Positions 25,418-32,814 of a stretch of DNA of 45,550 nucleotides are shown here, one piece after another; position 1 is the stretch's first letter; each line of letters begins with the position of its first letter. The stretch comes from a virus. The stretch spans positions 1-45,550 of the IMG/VR virus record IMGVR_UViG_3300045116_000567. One strand, 5' to 3'. Position numbers and translations under genes: made by a program. The notes beneath the pieces are model-generated. The model saw only the letters and a program-made list of their open reading frames with translations, ran no database searches and was not told where the DNA came from.

Positions 25418-25632
25418 GGGAGGGCGGGTTGTACCGCTGCGGGGCAATCCGCATGTCGGGACAGGCAATTGAGCTGGGCCTCATCCAGGCCCCAGGCGAC
25501 CGGGAGGTCCTTCGCCTGGTAGAGGAGAGGTTCAGGAAGATGTATGGGGAGCCCTGGTCCTCTCTCTTTGCCTCCAACGACCCCGACAAGAGGGATATCC
25601 CCTTCGACCTCTTTGTGAGGTCGTGGGAGTAG
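25414..25632 (+). CDS. Small hypothetical protein
   Basis: 72 residues, starting in an ATGA overlap with GAGGAGG upstream. It is a mixed alpha/beta composition (REVLRLVEERFRKMYGEPWS, then DIPFDLFVRSWE), with one Cys and no clear motif. Coupled translation with the preceding gene is likely. Confidence 0.6.
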   Translation: MREGGLYRCGAIRMSGQAIELGLIQAPGDREVLRLVEERFRKMYGEPWSSLFASNDPDKRDIPFDLFVRSWE

Positions 25633-25636
25633 AAGG

Positions 25637-25834
25637 ATGGATCTACTCCTGGTCATCCTGACCACCATCATCCTCTACTCCCTCTGCACGGCAGGGGTTG
25701 CGGTGGAGGACTTCCTGAGGGAGAAGGTCCAGCGGCGAAGGGAGATCCACTACGCCCTCGCCAGGGTCTACTACCGGGCCGGTGACAGGGTCTCCGCCAT
25801 GAAGGAGATCCAGATGGCAAGGAAAGAAAGGTAA
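25637..25834 (+). CDS. Small single-pass membrane protein
   Basis: 65 residues with an N-terminal membrane helix (LLLVILTTIILYSLCTAGVA, about 3-22) and a basic, helical cytoplasmic tail (EKVQRRREIHYALARVYYRA). The tail has one TPR-like helix pair at most. The SD is GGGAGTAGAAGG. One of about a dozen tiny membrane proteins encoded in the right arm. Confidence 0.65.
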   Translation: MDLLLVILTTIILYSLCTAGVAVEDFLREKVQRRREIHYALARVYYRAGDRVSAMKEIQMARKER

Positions 25835-25845
25835 AGGAGAACAAG

Positions 25846-26097
25846 ATGAAGAAGATCGAAGTAACCCCCGCGGGGGAGAGCTTCAAGGTCACCATCCGGG
25901 AGGAGTGGGAGAAGGCCGCCCTCTTCTTCCACCTCACCCAGGAGGAGGCGGAACACCTCCACTTCCTGCTGGGGGCCACGCTCCAGGAGGAGGAAGGGAG
26001 GTACTGCCTCCTCTGCGGAGACCCCAGGGATGTCTGCACCTGCAAGGAAGACAGTGACTTCCTCAACGGTCCCGGGTGGTGGGAGAAGGCCCACTAG
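25846..26097 (+). CDS. Small zinc-finger-like protein
   Basis: 83 residues behind AAAGGAG. The N-terminal domain resembles that of the gene at 25136. The C-terminal half carries CLLCGDPRDVCTC, a CxxC...CxC metal-binding motif. The combination of a short beta-alpha module with a zinc knuckle suggests a protein- or nucleic-acid-binding adaptor, but no family is recognised. Confidence 0.65.
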   Translation: MKKIEVTPAGESFKVTIREEWEKAALFFHLTQEEAEHLHFLLGATLQEEEGRYCLLCGDPRDVCTCKEDSDFLNGPGWWEKAH

Positions 26098-26110
26098 AAA
26101 GGAGAAAGAG

Positions 26111-26362
26111 ATGAGAATCTGTAGCGAATGCCGCTACTTCGAGCAGCTGGACGCCTCCAGTGGAGGGTGCCACCATCACCACTATGAGGTCCGGACGGGG
26201 GATACCTGCTCCTCCTGGAGGGACGGGTACTACTGGAAGGACGAGACCCAGGAGGCCAATCCCAGGGACCTGGAGAGGGCGATGCCCCCCAAGGTCACCG
26301 AGTGGGTGGAGGAACTCCTCTTCGAGGTAGCAGACGACTATCTCGAGGAGCTGAGCAGGTAA
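26111..26362 (+). CDS. Small Cys/His-rich protein
   Basis: 83 residues with AAAGGAG 7 nt before the ATG. It opens MRICSECRYFEQ, then GGCHHHHYEVRTGDTCSSW, a CxxC...C...C pattern common in short phage and plasmid proteins of unknown role. The C-terminal half is an acidic amphipathic helix (VTEWVEELLFEVADDYLEEL). Confidence 0.65.
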   Translation: MRICSECRYFEQLDASSGGCHHHHYEVRTGDTCSSWRDGYYWKDETQEANPRDLERAMPPKVTEWVEELLFEVADDYLEELSR

Positions 26363-26373
26363 AGGAGGACGGC

Positions 26374-26835
26374 ATGAAGGAGAGACCGCACGAGACCCGG
26401 AGGAGACTCTTCAAGGAGGCCCTCCTCGACTGGTTGAGGGATACCAGGGAGCAGGCCCGCTGGCTCCAGAGGAGCGGAGGGAATACCATCCTCATCCAGG
26501 ACAACCCCCCTCAGACCCTCGTGGACCTTTCCCCCTGGAAGAGGTTGAGGGCCACCTCCCAGGACCCCGACAGGAGGTCCCCCACCTCGAAGGCAGTGAG
26601 GGATGGCCGCTTCCAGGGGTGGCAGATGGTATGGGCCCTAGACAGGACCCACCCCGACGCTGTCTGGCTTGGTCTCCTCCTGACGGACCACAACGGGGAG
26701 GAGAAGTACTTCGACCTCCTCCTTCCTGGAGGGGAGAGGGAGTTGGAGAAGTGGAAGTGGGAGCTCCAAAGGGGAGAAAGCCACCTCAGGGAATGGGGGG
26801 AGATCTGTCCTGAGGGTCCGATGATGGACCTGTGA
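26374..26835 (+). CDS. Hypothetical protein
   Basis: The 153-residue product has AAAGGAGG 5 nt before the ATG. The basic helical N-terminus (ETRRRLFKEALLDWLRDTRE) is followed by beta-like strands (AVWLGLLLTDHNGEEKYFDL) and a Trp-rich helix (ELEKWKWELQRG). No cysteine cluster except one Cys near the end. Function not recognised. Confidence 0.6.
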   Translation: MKERPHETRRRLFKEALLDWLRDTREQARWLQRSGGNTILIQDNPPQTLVDLSPWKRLRATSQDPDRRSPTSKAVRDGRFQGWQMVWALDRTHPDAVWLGLLLTDHNGEEKYFDLLLPGGERELEKWKWELQRGESHLREWGEICPEGPMMDL

Positions 26836-26876
26836 GAGGGGTGGCATCATGAGGGGAAGGGTGCTACCCTCATGGT

Positions 26877-26978
26877 ATGGGGGAGGGTACCTTCCTCTTC
26901 CTGGCTTCCTTGGGAGAGTGGAATATCCACCTCTCCTGCCTCTTCTTCATCCTCATACTCATCCTAGCAGGGAGGTAA
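26877..26978 (+). CDS. Possible 33-residue membrane peptide
   Basis: MGEGTFLFLASLGEWNIHLS followed by a helix of Leu/Ile/Phe ending AGR. Codons end in C as in neighbouring genes (TTC, CTC, ATC), whereas the overlapping longer frame from 26849 uses T-ending codons atypical here. There is no well-spaced SD for this ATG, so support is moderate. Confidence 0.35.
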   Translation: MGEGTFLFLASLGEWNIHLSCLFFILILILAGR

Positions 26979-27356
26979 CCCCACCTGAGCCCTCTCCACC
27001 GGTACTCGGGGTGGTTTGTGGGCTTGGGGTTGGGGGCTTCCCCACAGGTACTGTGGTTTGTTTCCCTATAGGGGTTTTGGGTTCTTCTTCTTTAGGCCTA
27101 GCAGAGAAGAATCTCCCCCCGCCCCTTGTATGCGGGACTCCTACTTCCCCCTACTGCAATGGCCCTCGGATCCCCCCCGGCGGGAGGGGATCCTCGGGGA
27201 TGGGAGACTGTGCCCCTTCCTCCCTCCATCTTGGGAGGCCCGCTCGGCCCTGAAGGGCCTCGCTCCTCAGTGTTCTCAGGGGATTGGACGACTCGGGAAT
27301 GGTTCCCCCATCGCCCCAACCGGCTCTACCGAGCCTAATTTTCCCCCTATAACCTT
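26979..27356. other. Intergenic region without a convincing gene
   Basis: About 380 nt of G/C-rich sequence. It contains a GGCCC-TGAA-GGGCC hairpin, a CCTACCGG-family element (27318-27338, CGGCTCTACCGAGCC) and no frame with neighbour-like codon use. It separates the operon of tiny genes ending near 26.8 kb from the gene at 27398, so a promoter is expected, but I see no clear one. Confidence 0.5.
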
Positions 27357-27382
27357 GGGTGACAGGTAGAGAACTGTCGCCC
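27357..27382 (+). promoter_or_regulatory. 5' leader hairpin just upstream of an SD
   Basis: GGGTGACAG pairs with CTGTCGCCC (9 bp, one G-U), loop GTAGAGAA, ending 3 nt before AAAGGAGG. This is the same hairpin-then-SD layout as at 22192-22214 and 35264-35277. Confidence 0.5.
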
Positions 27383-27397
27383 GCAAAGGAGGATCCG

Positions 27398-28813
27398 ATG
27401 ATCGATTACGACCAGGAGAAGCAGGTGCTCAGCGACCTCGCCGGCTGCGGATGGTTCTTCAAGAACATCCGGGAAGCCGGACTCTTCTGCCGGGAGAATG
27501 AGGACTCCCTCCCCGCCGATAAGGGGACCAGGAGCCTCTTCTGGGAGGCCCGCCTCCTCCTCATCGAGAGGGAGGATGCCGCCCGCCAGAGGGGACCGAC
27601 CATCGAGCGCTGGCTCTCCGGACAGCGGATGGACCCCTTCGCCCCCGGCATGGTGGACGACGAGGGGTACTACACCCGTCCCCCCGAGCCGCTGGCCGAG
27701 CTCTGCCTGGACTCCTCGGGGACCTTCTCCGATTCGTCGCTGACCGATGACCCCGACGGGGGCCTCACCGTCGTGGACCTGGAGATGGACTCCGCCTGGT
27801 GGGAGGAGCAGTTCTCCCGCGACGCGGGGCTGATCCAGGTCTCCGTCGACCCCCAGACCCTCCGGGAGAGGGAGCCCCAGTTCGATCTCAACTGGGACAA
27901 CCGTCTCCGGGCCGGGGAGGAGAGGGACGCCATCCTGAAGTCCTTCCTGGAGGCCGTCGAGGGTTCCACAACCGTCGGGGAACTGAAGGGTCTCTCCGGC
28001 AAGGCCCGCTGGGAGGCCGCCCGCAACACGGGCATCAAGGCCTCCAAGAAGGTCGATACACTCTGCCTGGCAGGGGAAAAGCCCCTCCCGGTGAGGGTCT
28101 TCTCGAACTCCCTCGACTTCCGCCGCCTGGCCGAGGTGAGGATCGGGATGGTCCAGCGGCTCCTGGAGCTGGATCCCCTCCACGGTGAGGAGGAGAAGGT
28201 CGCCGCCTTCCACAAGGCGCTGACGATGACCACCTTCACCCAGGGGGACTCCAAGGATGAGGCCCAGGCCCGCAAGGTCGCGCAGTGGGTCAATGGGATC
28301 CTCCTGAGGAAGTACGGGACGACCCAGAAGGGGCAGCCCCACTTCCAGGTGAACGCCGTCGGAGTCTACCCCCCCGATCCCCCCGAGGAGGGTGAGGACC
28401 TCATGGACCACGCCGCCCGCGAGGGTGAGTTCATGGCGGAGAGGGAAGAGAAGGTGGAGTGCCCCTACTGCGAGTCGGGATACTTGTATCCCGGCCGTGA
28501 AGGCAAGCTTCACGAGGGCGGACTGACCACAGCGGGAGAGATCTGTCCCCTCTGCGAGGGGTACGGAGAGGCCCTCCCCTCCCTCCTCTACGAGAGGGTC
28601 CTCCTGCAGAGGGCGCAGGAGGAATTCGACTCCCAGAGGAATCCCCCGCCGCGGCGGGTCGGGATCCAGACGTGGAAGACCCTCCCCACCACGGTTCCCT
28701 TCGAGTTCCGGACGAGGGAGAGGCTCCTGTACCACTACGGGGAGATCATCCCCATCCTCACCCTGAGGGTCCGCAACAACCTCTCCCTCCCCCTGGGAGA
28801 GATGGCTCACTAG
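27398..28813 (+). CDS. Unknown 471-residue protein with two CxxC pairs
   Basis: This is the largest plus-strand gene. The ATG has AAAGGAGG 6 nt upstream; an in-frame GTG 13 codons earlier falls in the leader hairpin. The protein is acidic and mostly helical. Near residues 355-395 it has ECPYCESGYLYPG and then ICPLCEGYGEAL, two CxxCxGxG-like halves that resemble a DnaJ-type zinc centre. The C-terminus is beta-like (IIPILTLRVRNNLSLPL). No catalytic motif is recognised. Size and zinc centre suggest a replication, transcription or chaperone accessory factor, unproven. Confidence 0.7.
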   Translation: MIDYDQEKQVLSDLAGCGWFFKNIREAGLFCRENEDSLPADKGTRSLFWEARLLLIEREDAARQRGPTIERWLSGQRMDPFAPGMVDDEGYYTRPPEPLAELCLDSSGTFSDSSLTDDPDGGLTVVDLEMDSAWWEEQFSRDAGLIQVSVDPQTLREREPQFDLNWDNRLRAGEERDAILKSFLEAVEGSTTVGELKGLSGKARWEAARNTGIKASKKVDTLCLAGEKPLPVRVFSNSLDFRRLAEVRIGMVQRLLELDPLHGEEEKVAAFHKALTMTTFTQGDSKDEAQARKVAQWVNGILLRKYGTTQKGQPHFQVNAVGVYPPDPPEEGEDLMDHAAREGEFMAEREEKVECPYCESGYLYPGREGKLHEGGLTTAGEICPLCEGYGEALPSLLYERVLLQRAQEEFDSQRNPPPRRVGIQTWKTLPTTVPFEFRTRERLLYHYGEIIPILTLRVRNNLSLPLGEMAH

Positions 28814-28822
28814 GAGGGCAAG

Positions 28823-29068
28823 ATGATCAGAACCTTCCAGGACCTCCTGGACCGGATGGAGTTCCCCACCCGCCTCCTCGGAGGGTTGGAGGGGGAGAGC
28901 ATCTGCTGGGCGACAACAGTGACCTCCTTCGTCTCCCAGAGGGATGTCCGGATCACCTCCCACTGTAGGGTCCCCCAGGGGGTAACTCCCCAGACCCTCG
29001 TCTTCCCCCACTGCCACGGCTTCTCACCCGACCACGGGGAGGCCTTCTGGCTTGAGTGTGGGAGATGA
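28823..29068 (+). CDS. Small hypothetical protein
   Basis: 81 residues with AGGAGG before the ATG. It carries ESICWATTVTSFVSQ, HCRVP, FPHCHGFSPDHGE and ECGR, giving four Cys and several His that could bind metal. No family is recognised. It follows the 471-residue gene by 9 nt, so it is probably co-translated. Confidence 0.6.
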   Translation: MIRTFQDLLDRMEFPTRLLGGLEGESICWATTVTSFVSQRDVRITSHCRVPQGVTPQTLVFPHCHGFSPDHGEAFWLECGR

Positions 29069-29123
29069 TGGGGTAGAACCCCCGGCAGGAAGATTCCTCC
29101 CAGGATTAGGGAAGGAGGGTCAG

Positions 29124-29396
29124 GTGAAACCGAGCAAGAGGGACAGGGTGCGGAGCATCCAGAAGAAGGCCGACTACGAAGTCCTCAAGGGGGGCCTCCC
29201 CTTCAGGTGGCAGGAGACCTGCACCCGCCACTACGACCCCTCCGGAATCCCCAAGGACATCCGCCCGGAGAGGTGGTACGACGAGGAGGGGAGGAAGATC
29301 CCGCGCGCACCGGAAGGCTGGAGCCCGCGCGTTCCCATCCACCCCAACGAAACACGGGAGCCCGGCGACAAGGGCCCCTTCGTGGACCCGACCTAG
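29124..29396 (+). CDS. Small basic hypothetical protein, GTG start
   Basis: 90 residues from GTG behind GAAGGAGGG; the open frame extends upstream to 29052 but without an SD. The product is strongly basic at the N-terminus (KPSKRDRVRSIQKKADYEVL) and Pro/Gly/Arg-rich later (PRAPEGWSPRVPIHPNETRE), so it is probably extended. It stops at the edge of a CCTACCGG array. Confidence 0.55.
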   Translation: MKPSKRDRVRSIQKKADYEVLKGGLPFRWQETCTRHYDPSGIPKDIRPERWYDEEGRKIPRAPEGWSPRVPIHPNETREPGDKGPFVDPT

Positions 29397-29440
29397 CCAG
29401 CCCTACCGGGCCTAGCCGGACCTACCGGTCCTAGCCGACA
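29394..29440. repeat. CCTACCGGGC tandem array B
   Basis: Four to five 10-bp units alternate CCTACCGG and CCTAGCCGG cores between 29394 and 29440, immediately after a stop codon. The following 96 nt before the next gene is G/C-rich, with CCGGG/CCCGG complementarity. Same family as arrays A, C and D. Confidence 0.75.
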
Positions 29441-29536
29441 ACCAAGGGTTTCCCCCGGGTCGAGCCCCGGGTTCTCCTCCTTTCCTGGGGCTCCCCGGGG
29501 GGAAGTTTCCCGCTAAGTACCTGAAAGGAGATGACG

Positions 29537-29827
29537 ATGGACACCCCGACCACGCAGAGGTTGAGCTTCATCAAGGCCATCCGGAGCCTCGCCAACTGCG
29601 GACTCGGCGATGCGAAGGGATATGTGGATGCCATCCTCGCCGGCGAGGACCTCGAGAAGTGGGAGGAGATCCTCAAGCCCCCCGTCGCCCAGACCCCTCC
29701 CACCCCGGAGGAGGAGCCCCTCAAGGGCGACATCTTCATCCCGCTGGGGGAGGTCCGCCTCCTGGAATGGTGCCTCCAGGACATCTCCATCGACACCACC
29801 GTCCGCGACGACGACATCCCCTTCTAG
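29537..29827 (+). CDS. Ribosomal L7/L12 C-domain-like protein with an SSB-type tail
   Basis: 96 residues from the ATG 6 nt after AAAGGAG. Residues about 12-32 read IKAIRSL then GLGDAKGYVD, matching the helix pattern IK-x-IR-x(6)-GLGxAKxxV of the ribosomal protein L7/L12 C-terminal domain, which binds translation factors. A Pro-rich linker (PPVAQTPPTPEEEP) and a small second domain follow. The last residues are RDDDIPF, identical in the final six to the C-terminal peptide of E. coli SSB that recruits repair and replication proteins. I infer a small adaptor that could compete for host SSB partners. Confidence 0.65.
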   Translation: MDTPTTQRLSFIKAIRSLANCGLGDAKGYVDAILAGEDLEKWEEILKPPVAQTPPTPEEEPLKGDIFIPLGEVRLLEWCLQDISIDTTVRDDDIPF

Positions 29828-29850
29828 GTTCGGTAGAACCGGTTAGGTCT
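29828..29850. repeat. Inverted CCTACCGG-family element
   Basis: GGTTC-GGTA-GAACC is a perfect hairpin, followed by GGTTAGG, immediately after the stop of the L7/L12-like gene. It reads as an inverted copy of the TACCGG family. Confidence 0.4.
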
Positions 29851-29885
29851 CTGCAAGGCCCAAGAGGACTAGCAGGAGGACAACG

Positions 29886-30113
29886 ATGGGAAAGCTTCTC
29901 CTCTATCCCCTTGCCGCCTTGGGGGCGGCAAGCCTTCTCTACCTCTCCCTCCTCCGCCCCACCCAAGAGGATGACCGAGAGTGCTCCCTCCCCGGCCTTC
30001 GCGGAGAGGCGGTACTGGCCTCCTCAGACTGGACCATCTGCCACCACAAGGTCACCCGCCAGGACCCCTTCGGGGAGGAGAGGGAGACTCACCTCTACTG
30101 GACCATCCCCTAG
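29886..30113 (+). CDS. Small exported or membrane-anchored protein
   Basis: 75 residues with AGGAGGACAACG before the ATG. The N-terminus MGKLLLYPLAALGAASLLYL is a signal anchor or uncleaved signal peptide. The rest is polar (TQEDDRECSLPGLRGEAVLA), with two Cys that could form a disulfide outside the cytoplasm. Unknown function. Confidence 0.6.
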   Translation: MGKLLLYPLAALGAASLLYLSLLRPTQEDDRECSLPGLRGEAVLASSDWTICHHKVTRQDPFGEERETHLYWTIP

Positions 30114-30144
30114 GTTACCTCTCAACGCCAGCAAGGAGGACAAG

Positions 30145-30456
30145 ATGTCCAGAGTCACACTCCCCGGCAAGGATGGAAGACAGGTTGTCACAGGCCTGGA
30201 CCACGTCTGTGGGTACTTCATCCAGGTCTACCCCAACAGGGAAGACCTGGAGAAGGAGGCCACCAGGAGAGGATGTCCCATCCCGGACCTGGAGGACTAC
30301 GAGTGGCTCCTCATCGACGAGGACCAGAGTCCCTTCACCCATCCTCCCCTGACCCGTTCCTCCCTCACGTCCCTCCTGGAGCAGTACTGTCTCCCCGGCA
30401 AGAGGCTCAACTACGTCAAGGAGCAGATCGCCCTGGACCTCAATCCCGCCCTGTAG
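30145..30456 (+). CDS. Hypothetical protein
   Basis: 103 residues with AAGGAGGACAAG before the ATG. MSRVTLPGKDGRQVVTGLDH onward is mixed, with beta strands first, then acidic helices (DLEDYEWLLIDEDQ) and a basic-hydrophobic C-terminus. Last gene before the oriC-like region. No family recognised. Confidence 0.6.
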   Translation: MSRVTLPGKDGRQVVTGLDHVCGYFIQVYPNREDLEKEATRRGCPIPDLEDYEWLLIDEDQSPFTHPPLTRSSLTSLLEQYCLPGKRLNYVKEQIALDLNPAL

Positions 30457-30524
30457 GACCCTTCCCCCCTAATAAGTATTCTGGGCACCTCATTGCTACT
30501 TACAGAAGCCTACCCCTCGCTGTC

Positions 30525-30860
30525 CACCCCCTATTCACAACTTATCCACAGGTTATCCACAGGGGTGGGATGCTGTGTTTCCGCAATGATTTCCCCAGCA
30601 GAGAAAGAATTGCGCGCTCTGGAGGGGAAGTTATCCACACCCCCTACTACTAGATAACTAAGGAGATACCCCTAGGTAAGGAGAATCCCCCCTAAGGGGG
30701 ATTCTTACTACTTAGTATCCTATTCTCTACTAATAAGAAATTATAGAGTACCTATGGGAAAGGAGAATCCCTACTATAGCTATTTCTATATGAGGAATGG
30801 ACTACTACAGAGAGTAGTAAGGAGGGCTTACAAGTAGGAGAATCTCTGTTGTAAGACATG
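30525..30860 (+). other. DnaA-box replication origin (oriC-like)
   Basis: Perfect DnaA boxes TTATCCACA occur at 30542-30550, 30553-30561 and 30631-30639, and a near match CTATTCACA at 30531-30539. The first three are in 11-bp steps, that is on one face of the helix. The last box is followed by a C tract and TACTACTAGATAAC, the order DnaA box, GC cluster, DnaA-trios that defines a bacterial unwinding site. The next 190 bp are far richer in A/T than the rest of the window. GGAGAATC recurs at 30680, 30762 and 30837. No gene is present. I infer an origin opened by host DnaA. Confidence 0.8.
30682..30705. repeat. 10-bp perfect inverted repeat in the origin region
   Basis: AGAATCCCCC pairs with GGGGGATTCT (loop CTAA). 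It lies 43 bp after the last DnaA box. It could be a cruciform, a terminator for leftward or rightward transcripts, or an origin protein site; the arms share GGAGAATC with two direct copies downstream. Confidence 0.6.
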
Positions 30861-30932
30861 AACGTCCCCCTATCCCCTAAAAAGGTCCTTCCCCCCAGGA
30901 AGACTTTCTACCCTAAGTCCAAGGAGGATGAG

Positions 30933-31232
30933 ATGGCCAGCGGCATGATCGACATCAGCCAGTTCCCCAAGGAGAGGGTCCTCAAGGCCCTCTACAACCG
31001 TGCCCGCCCGCAGGGAATGGGATATCTCGCCTTCAGCCCCATCCCAATGACGGACGACGAAGCAAGGGAGCTGCTCAAGCAAGGCACCTACTTCGACTAC
31101 ATCAAGGGGAGGGTCCTCAAGGTCGACCTCTCCAAGGAGTTCCTCGACCCCCGTCTCTACGACCGGGATAACGGCGAAGGGACTGCCGAGGAGGCAATCC
31201 TGAAGGAGATGACCACCCCGGATATCCCTTAG
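30933..31232 (+). CDS. Conserved-looking phage hypothetical protein
   Basis: 99 residues with AAGGAGG before the ATG; an upstream ATG at 30858 lacks an SD. The sequence MASGMIDISQFPKERVLKAL, RPQGMGYLAF, TYFDYIKGRVLKVDLS and DPRLYDRDNGEG has the look of a small family I remember as widespread and unnamed in phage and bacterial genomes, but I cannot name it. First gene downstream of the origin. Confidence 0.65.
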   Translation: MASGMIDISQFPKERVLKALYNRARPQGMGYLAFSPIPMTDDEARELLKQGTYFDYIKGRVLKVDLSKEFLDPRLYDRDNGEGTAEEAILKEMTTPDIP

Positions 31233-31251
31233 TCCACGCAGGAGGGCCACC

Positions 31252-31509
31252 ATGAGAACCCACATCACCCGCCAGGACATCCTCGACTTCATGAGGGACA
31301 TCCCCGGCTTGGAGGAAGAGTACCTCCGCATCCTCCACCTAAAGCCGGGGCATGGCCACATCCAGAACCTCTTCAGGATCGCAGCTTGTGGCCTCCTCTC
31401 CCGGGAGTATGGAGGGAAGCTGGATGAGATCTCCTCCAACTGGAGGGGGGAGTTTCCTGGCCTCGAGGAGTGGGTGAGGAACCACCCCGAGAAATTCCCG
31501 GAGGAATGA
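31252..31509 (+). CDS. Small hypothetical protein
   Basis: 85 residues with AGGAGGGCCACC before the ATG. It is helical: ITRQDILDFMRDIPGLEEEY then a His-rich turn LKPGHGHIQNLF and an acidic C-terminus. No motif identifies it. Separated by one base from the DUF488-like gene. Confidence 0.6.
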   Translation: MRTHITRQDILDFMRDIPGLEEEYLRILHLKPGHGHIQNLFRIAACGLLSREYGGKLDEISSNWRGEFPGLEEWVRNHPEKFPEE

Positions 31510-31510
31510 G

Positions 31511-31918
31511 ATGATCACCCTGACGACGGCCCGGATCGATTCCCTCCGCGCCCGGACACTCTCCTCCAAAGGGGGGATCCTCCTCGACATCACCGTCAGG
31601 GGAGGCAACGCCCTCTTCTGCCCCACATGGGAGATAGTGATGGGCTACAAGAGGGGAGATCTCCCTTGGGAGGAGTACTCGAGACAGTACCGCGGGATGA
31701 TGCTCCACTCCTACCGCCAGAACAGGAAGGCATGGGAGGAGACCCTCTCCGCGGCGGAGGGGAAGACCCTGGTCCTCCTCTGCTACTGCCCTCCACCCCC
31801 CGCCAACTGTCACAGACACCTCCTGAAGGGGTACCTCAAGAACGTCGCCGAGAGGACGGGGCACCAGGTGGAGGTCATCCCCGAGGAAGAGCCAATGTTC
31901 CTTGAAAGGGAGAAGTAG
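31511..31918 (+). CDS. DUF488-like protein
   Basis: 135 residues. The C-terminal half has the DUF488-type signature: WEEYSRQYRGMMLHSYRQNR, then TLVLLCYCPPPPANCHRHLL (LxCYC...CHRxxL). The N-terminus is LTTARIDSLRAR. DUF488 proteins are small, cysteine-containing and of unknown biochemical role; phage copies are common. The two Cys plus CHR could bind a metal. ATG with CCGGAGGA upstream. Confidence 0.7.
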   Translation: MITLTTARIDSLRARTLSSKGGILLDITVRGGNALFCPTWEIVMGYKRGDLPWEEYSRQYRGMMLHSYRQNRKAWEETLSAAEGKTLVLLCYCPPPPANCHRHLLKGYLKNVAERTGHQVEVIPEEEPMFLEREK

Positions 31919-31919
31919 G

Positions 31920-32033
31920 ATGTTGAGAACCCTGGGAGAATTCCTTCTTTCTGCTCTCCTCTACCTCATCTCTGCTGTGGTAGTATGGTTCCTGCTGGGG
32001 ATTATACTTGTCTCATTGTTTGGATGGGAGTAG
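31920..32033 (+). CDS. 37-residue membrane peptide
   Basis: MLRTLGEFLLSALLYLISAV followed by VVWFLLGIILVSLFGWE: almost entirely one long membrane helix with a basic N-terminus. GGGAGAAGTAGG precedes the ATG, 1 nt after the previous stop. The codon use fits the neighbourhood. Confidence 0.6.
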   Translation: MLRTLGEFLLSALLYLISAVVVWFLLGIILVSLFGWE

Positions 32034-32286
32034 GAAGGGGAAGAATCCCTCTCTTTCCGAGGGGGACACCCCCTTCGAACCCCCGGGGCCCTGTGTCATC
32101 TGTGGAGCACCCCCCGGTCCCTTCCCAGAGGACCAGTTCATCGTGGGGAATCCCCAGGAGTTCAGGGTCTGCTGGAGGTGCTTCGAAGACCTCGAGAGGA
32201 TCCTCTTCCCCCGAGTCTTCCGCCGAGCGGATGAATGGACACCCCAGTACCCCAGGATGATCATCGTCAGAGGAGACGGAGGATGA
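32020..32286 (+). CDS. Zinc-finger-like protein, uncertain start
   Basis: A frame with CVICGAPPGP and VCWRCFEDLERIL (two CxxC pairs, about 26 residues apart) ends in a TGA that overlaps the next ATG. No ATG exists in this frame. TTG codons at 32008 and 32020 are the only candidates and lack a good SD, so the start may be reached by coupling from the membrane peptide that stops at 32033. About 88 residues from the TTG used here. Confidence 0.5.
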   Translation: MDGSRKGKNPSLSEGDTPFEPPGPCVICGAPPGPFPEDQFIVGNPQEFRVCWRCFEDLERILFPRVFRRADEWTPQYPRMIIVRGDGG

Positions 32287-32814
32287 GATTCCCTCGCAGC
32301 ACCATAGCCCGAGCAGCTCGAATCCACGGCGGGGCAGGAATCCACCGGGATAGGAGACTAAAGAGGACCGCCCAGCGGGACAGGAGAGAACTGGAAGAGC
32401 AACTGGAGGAGGAAGGGATGACAATCCGCTGTGAGAAGTGCCACTTCACCGCCGACAAGGCACAGGAGTTGGTGACCATCGATGGAGAGACCCTCTGTCT
32501 CCCCTGCTGGGAGAAGTACCACAAGGACGACCTCTACGAAGTCACCTCCATCGGGCCGGAGGACACGTACTACAATAGGAGGGGGGACCACATCGGCCTG
32601 AGGGGGACACTCCGCACCGCAAGGAATTCCCTCTACGGGGGAGGGGGGATCAACACCTGGCTGCACATAGAGAACCTCCCGGAAAGCCTCAGAAACCCTG
32701 TCCTTTATGCCCAGGTCTTCCTGACCCGCGTCAGGGAGGTGGCGACCCCCCGCCGCTACCGCCCCAACACCCCAGATCCTGGTCTGCCAGGAGTGCCTGA
32801 GGAGGGAGGAATGA
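32283..32814 (+). CDS. Zinc-binding protein, probably frameshifted near 32750
   Basis: ATG behind GACGGAGG. Residues about 47-80 contain RCEKCHFTADKAQELVTIDG and LCLPCWEKYHK, a classic double CxxC finger. In the initial frame the end becomes Pro/Gly-rich and runs on to 32990. A +1 shift at the C run near 32748-32753 would give ATAPTPQILVCQECLRREE and a TGA at 32812-32814, adding a third CxxC and a normal ATGA junction with the next gene. The shift could be programmed, a mutation or a sequence error. Confidence 0.5.

Noticed and set aside
26849-27253. A 134-residue frame after the gene ending at 26835
   Set aside because: A fair SD exists, but codons end in T unlike all neighbours and the product is Pro/Gly/Leu low-complexity; a shorter overlapping frame with membrane-helix coding is better.
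27347-29017. A 556-residue minus-strand frame opposite the gene at 27398
   Set aside because: Composition is Leu/Gly/Glu/Val-rich shadow-like, there is no SD, and the plus-strand frame has SD, leader hairpin and CxxC motifs.
30273-30653. A plus-strand frame across the DnaA boxes
   Set aside because: It begins inside the preceding gene in another frame and passes through the AT-rich boxes with foreign codon use; the origin signals explain the sequence.
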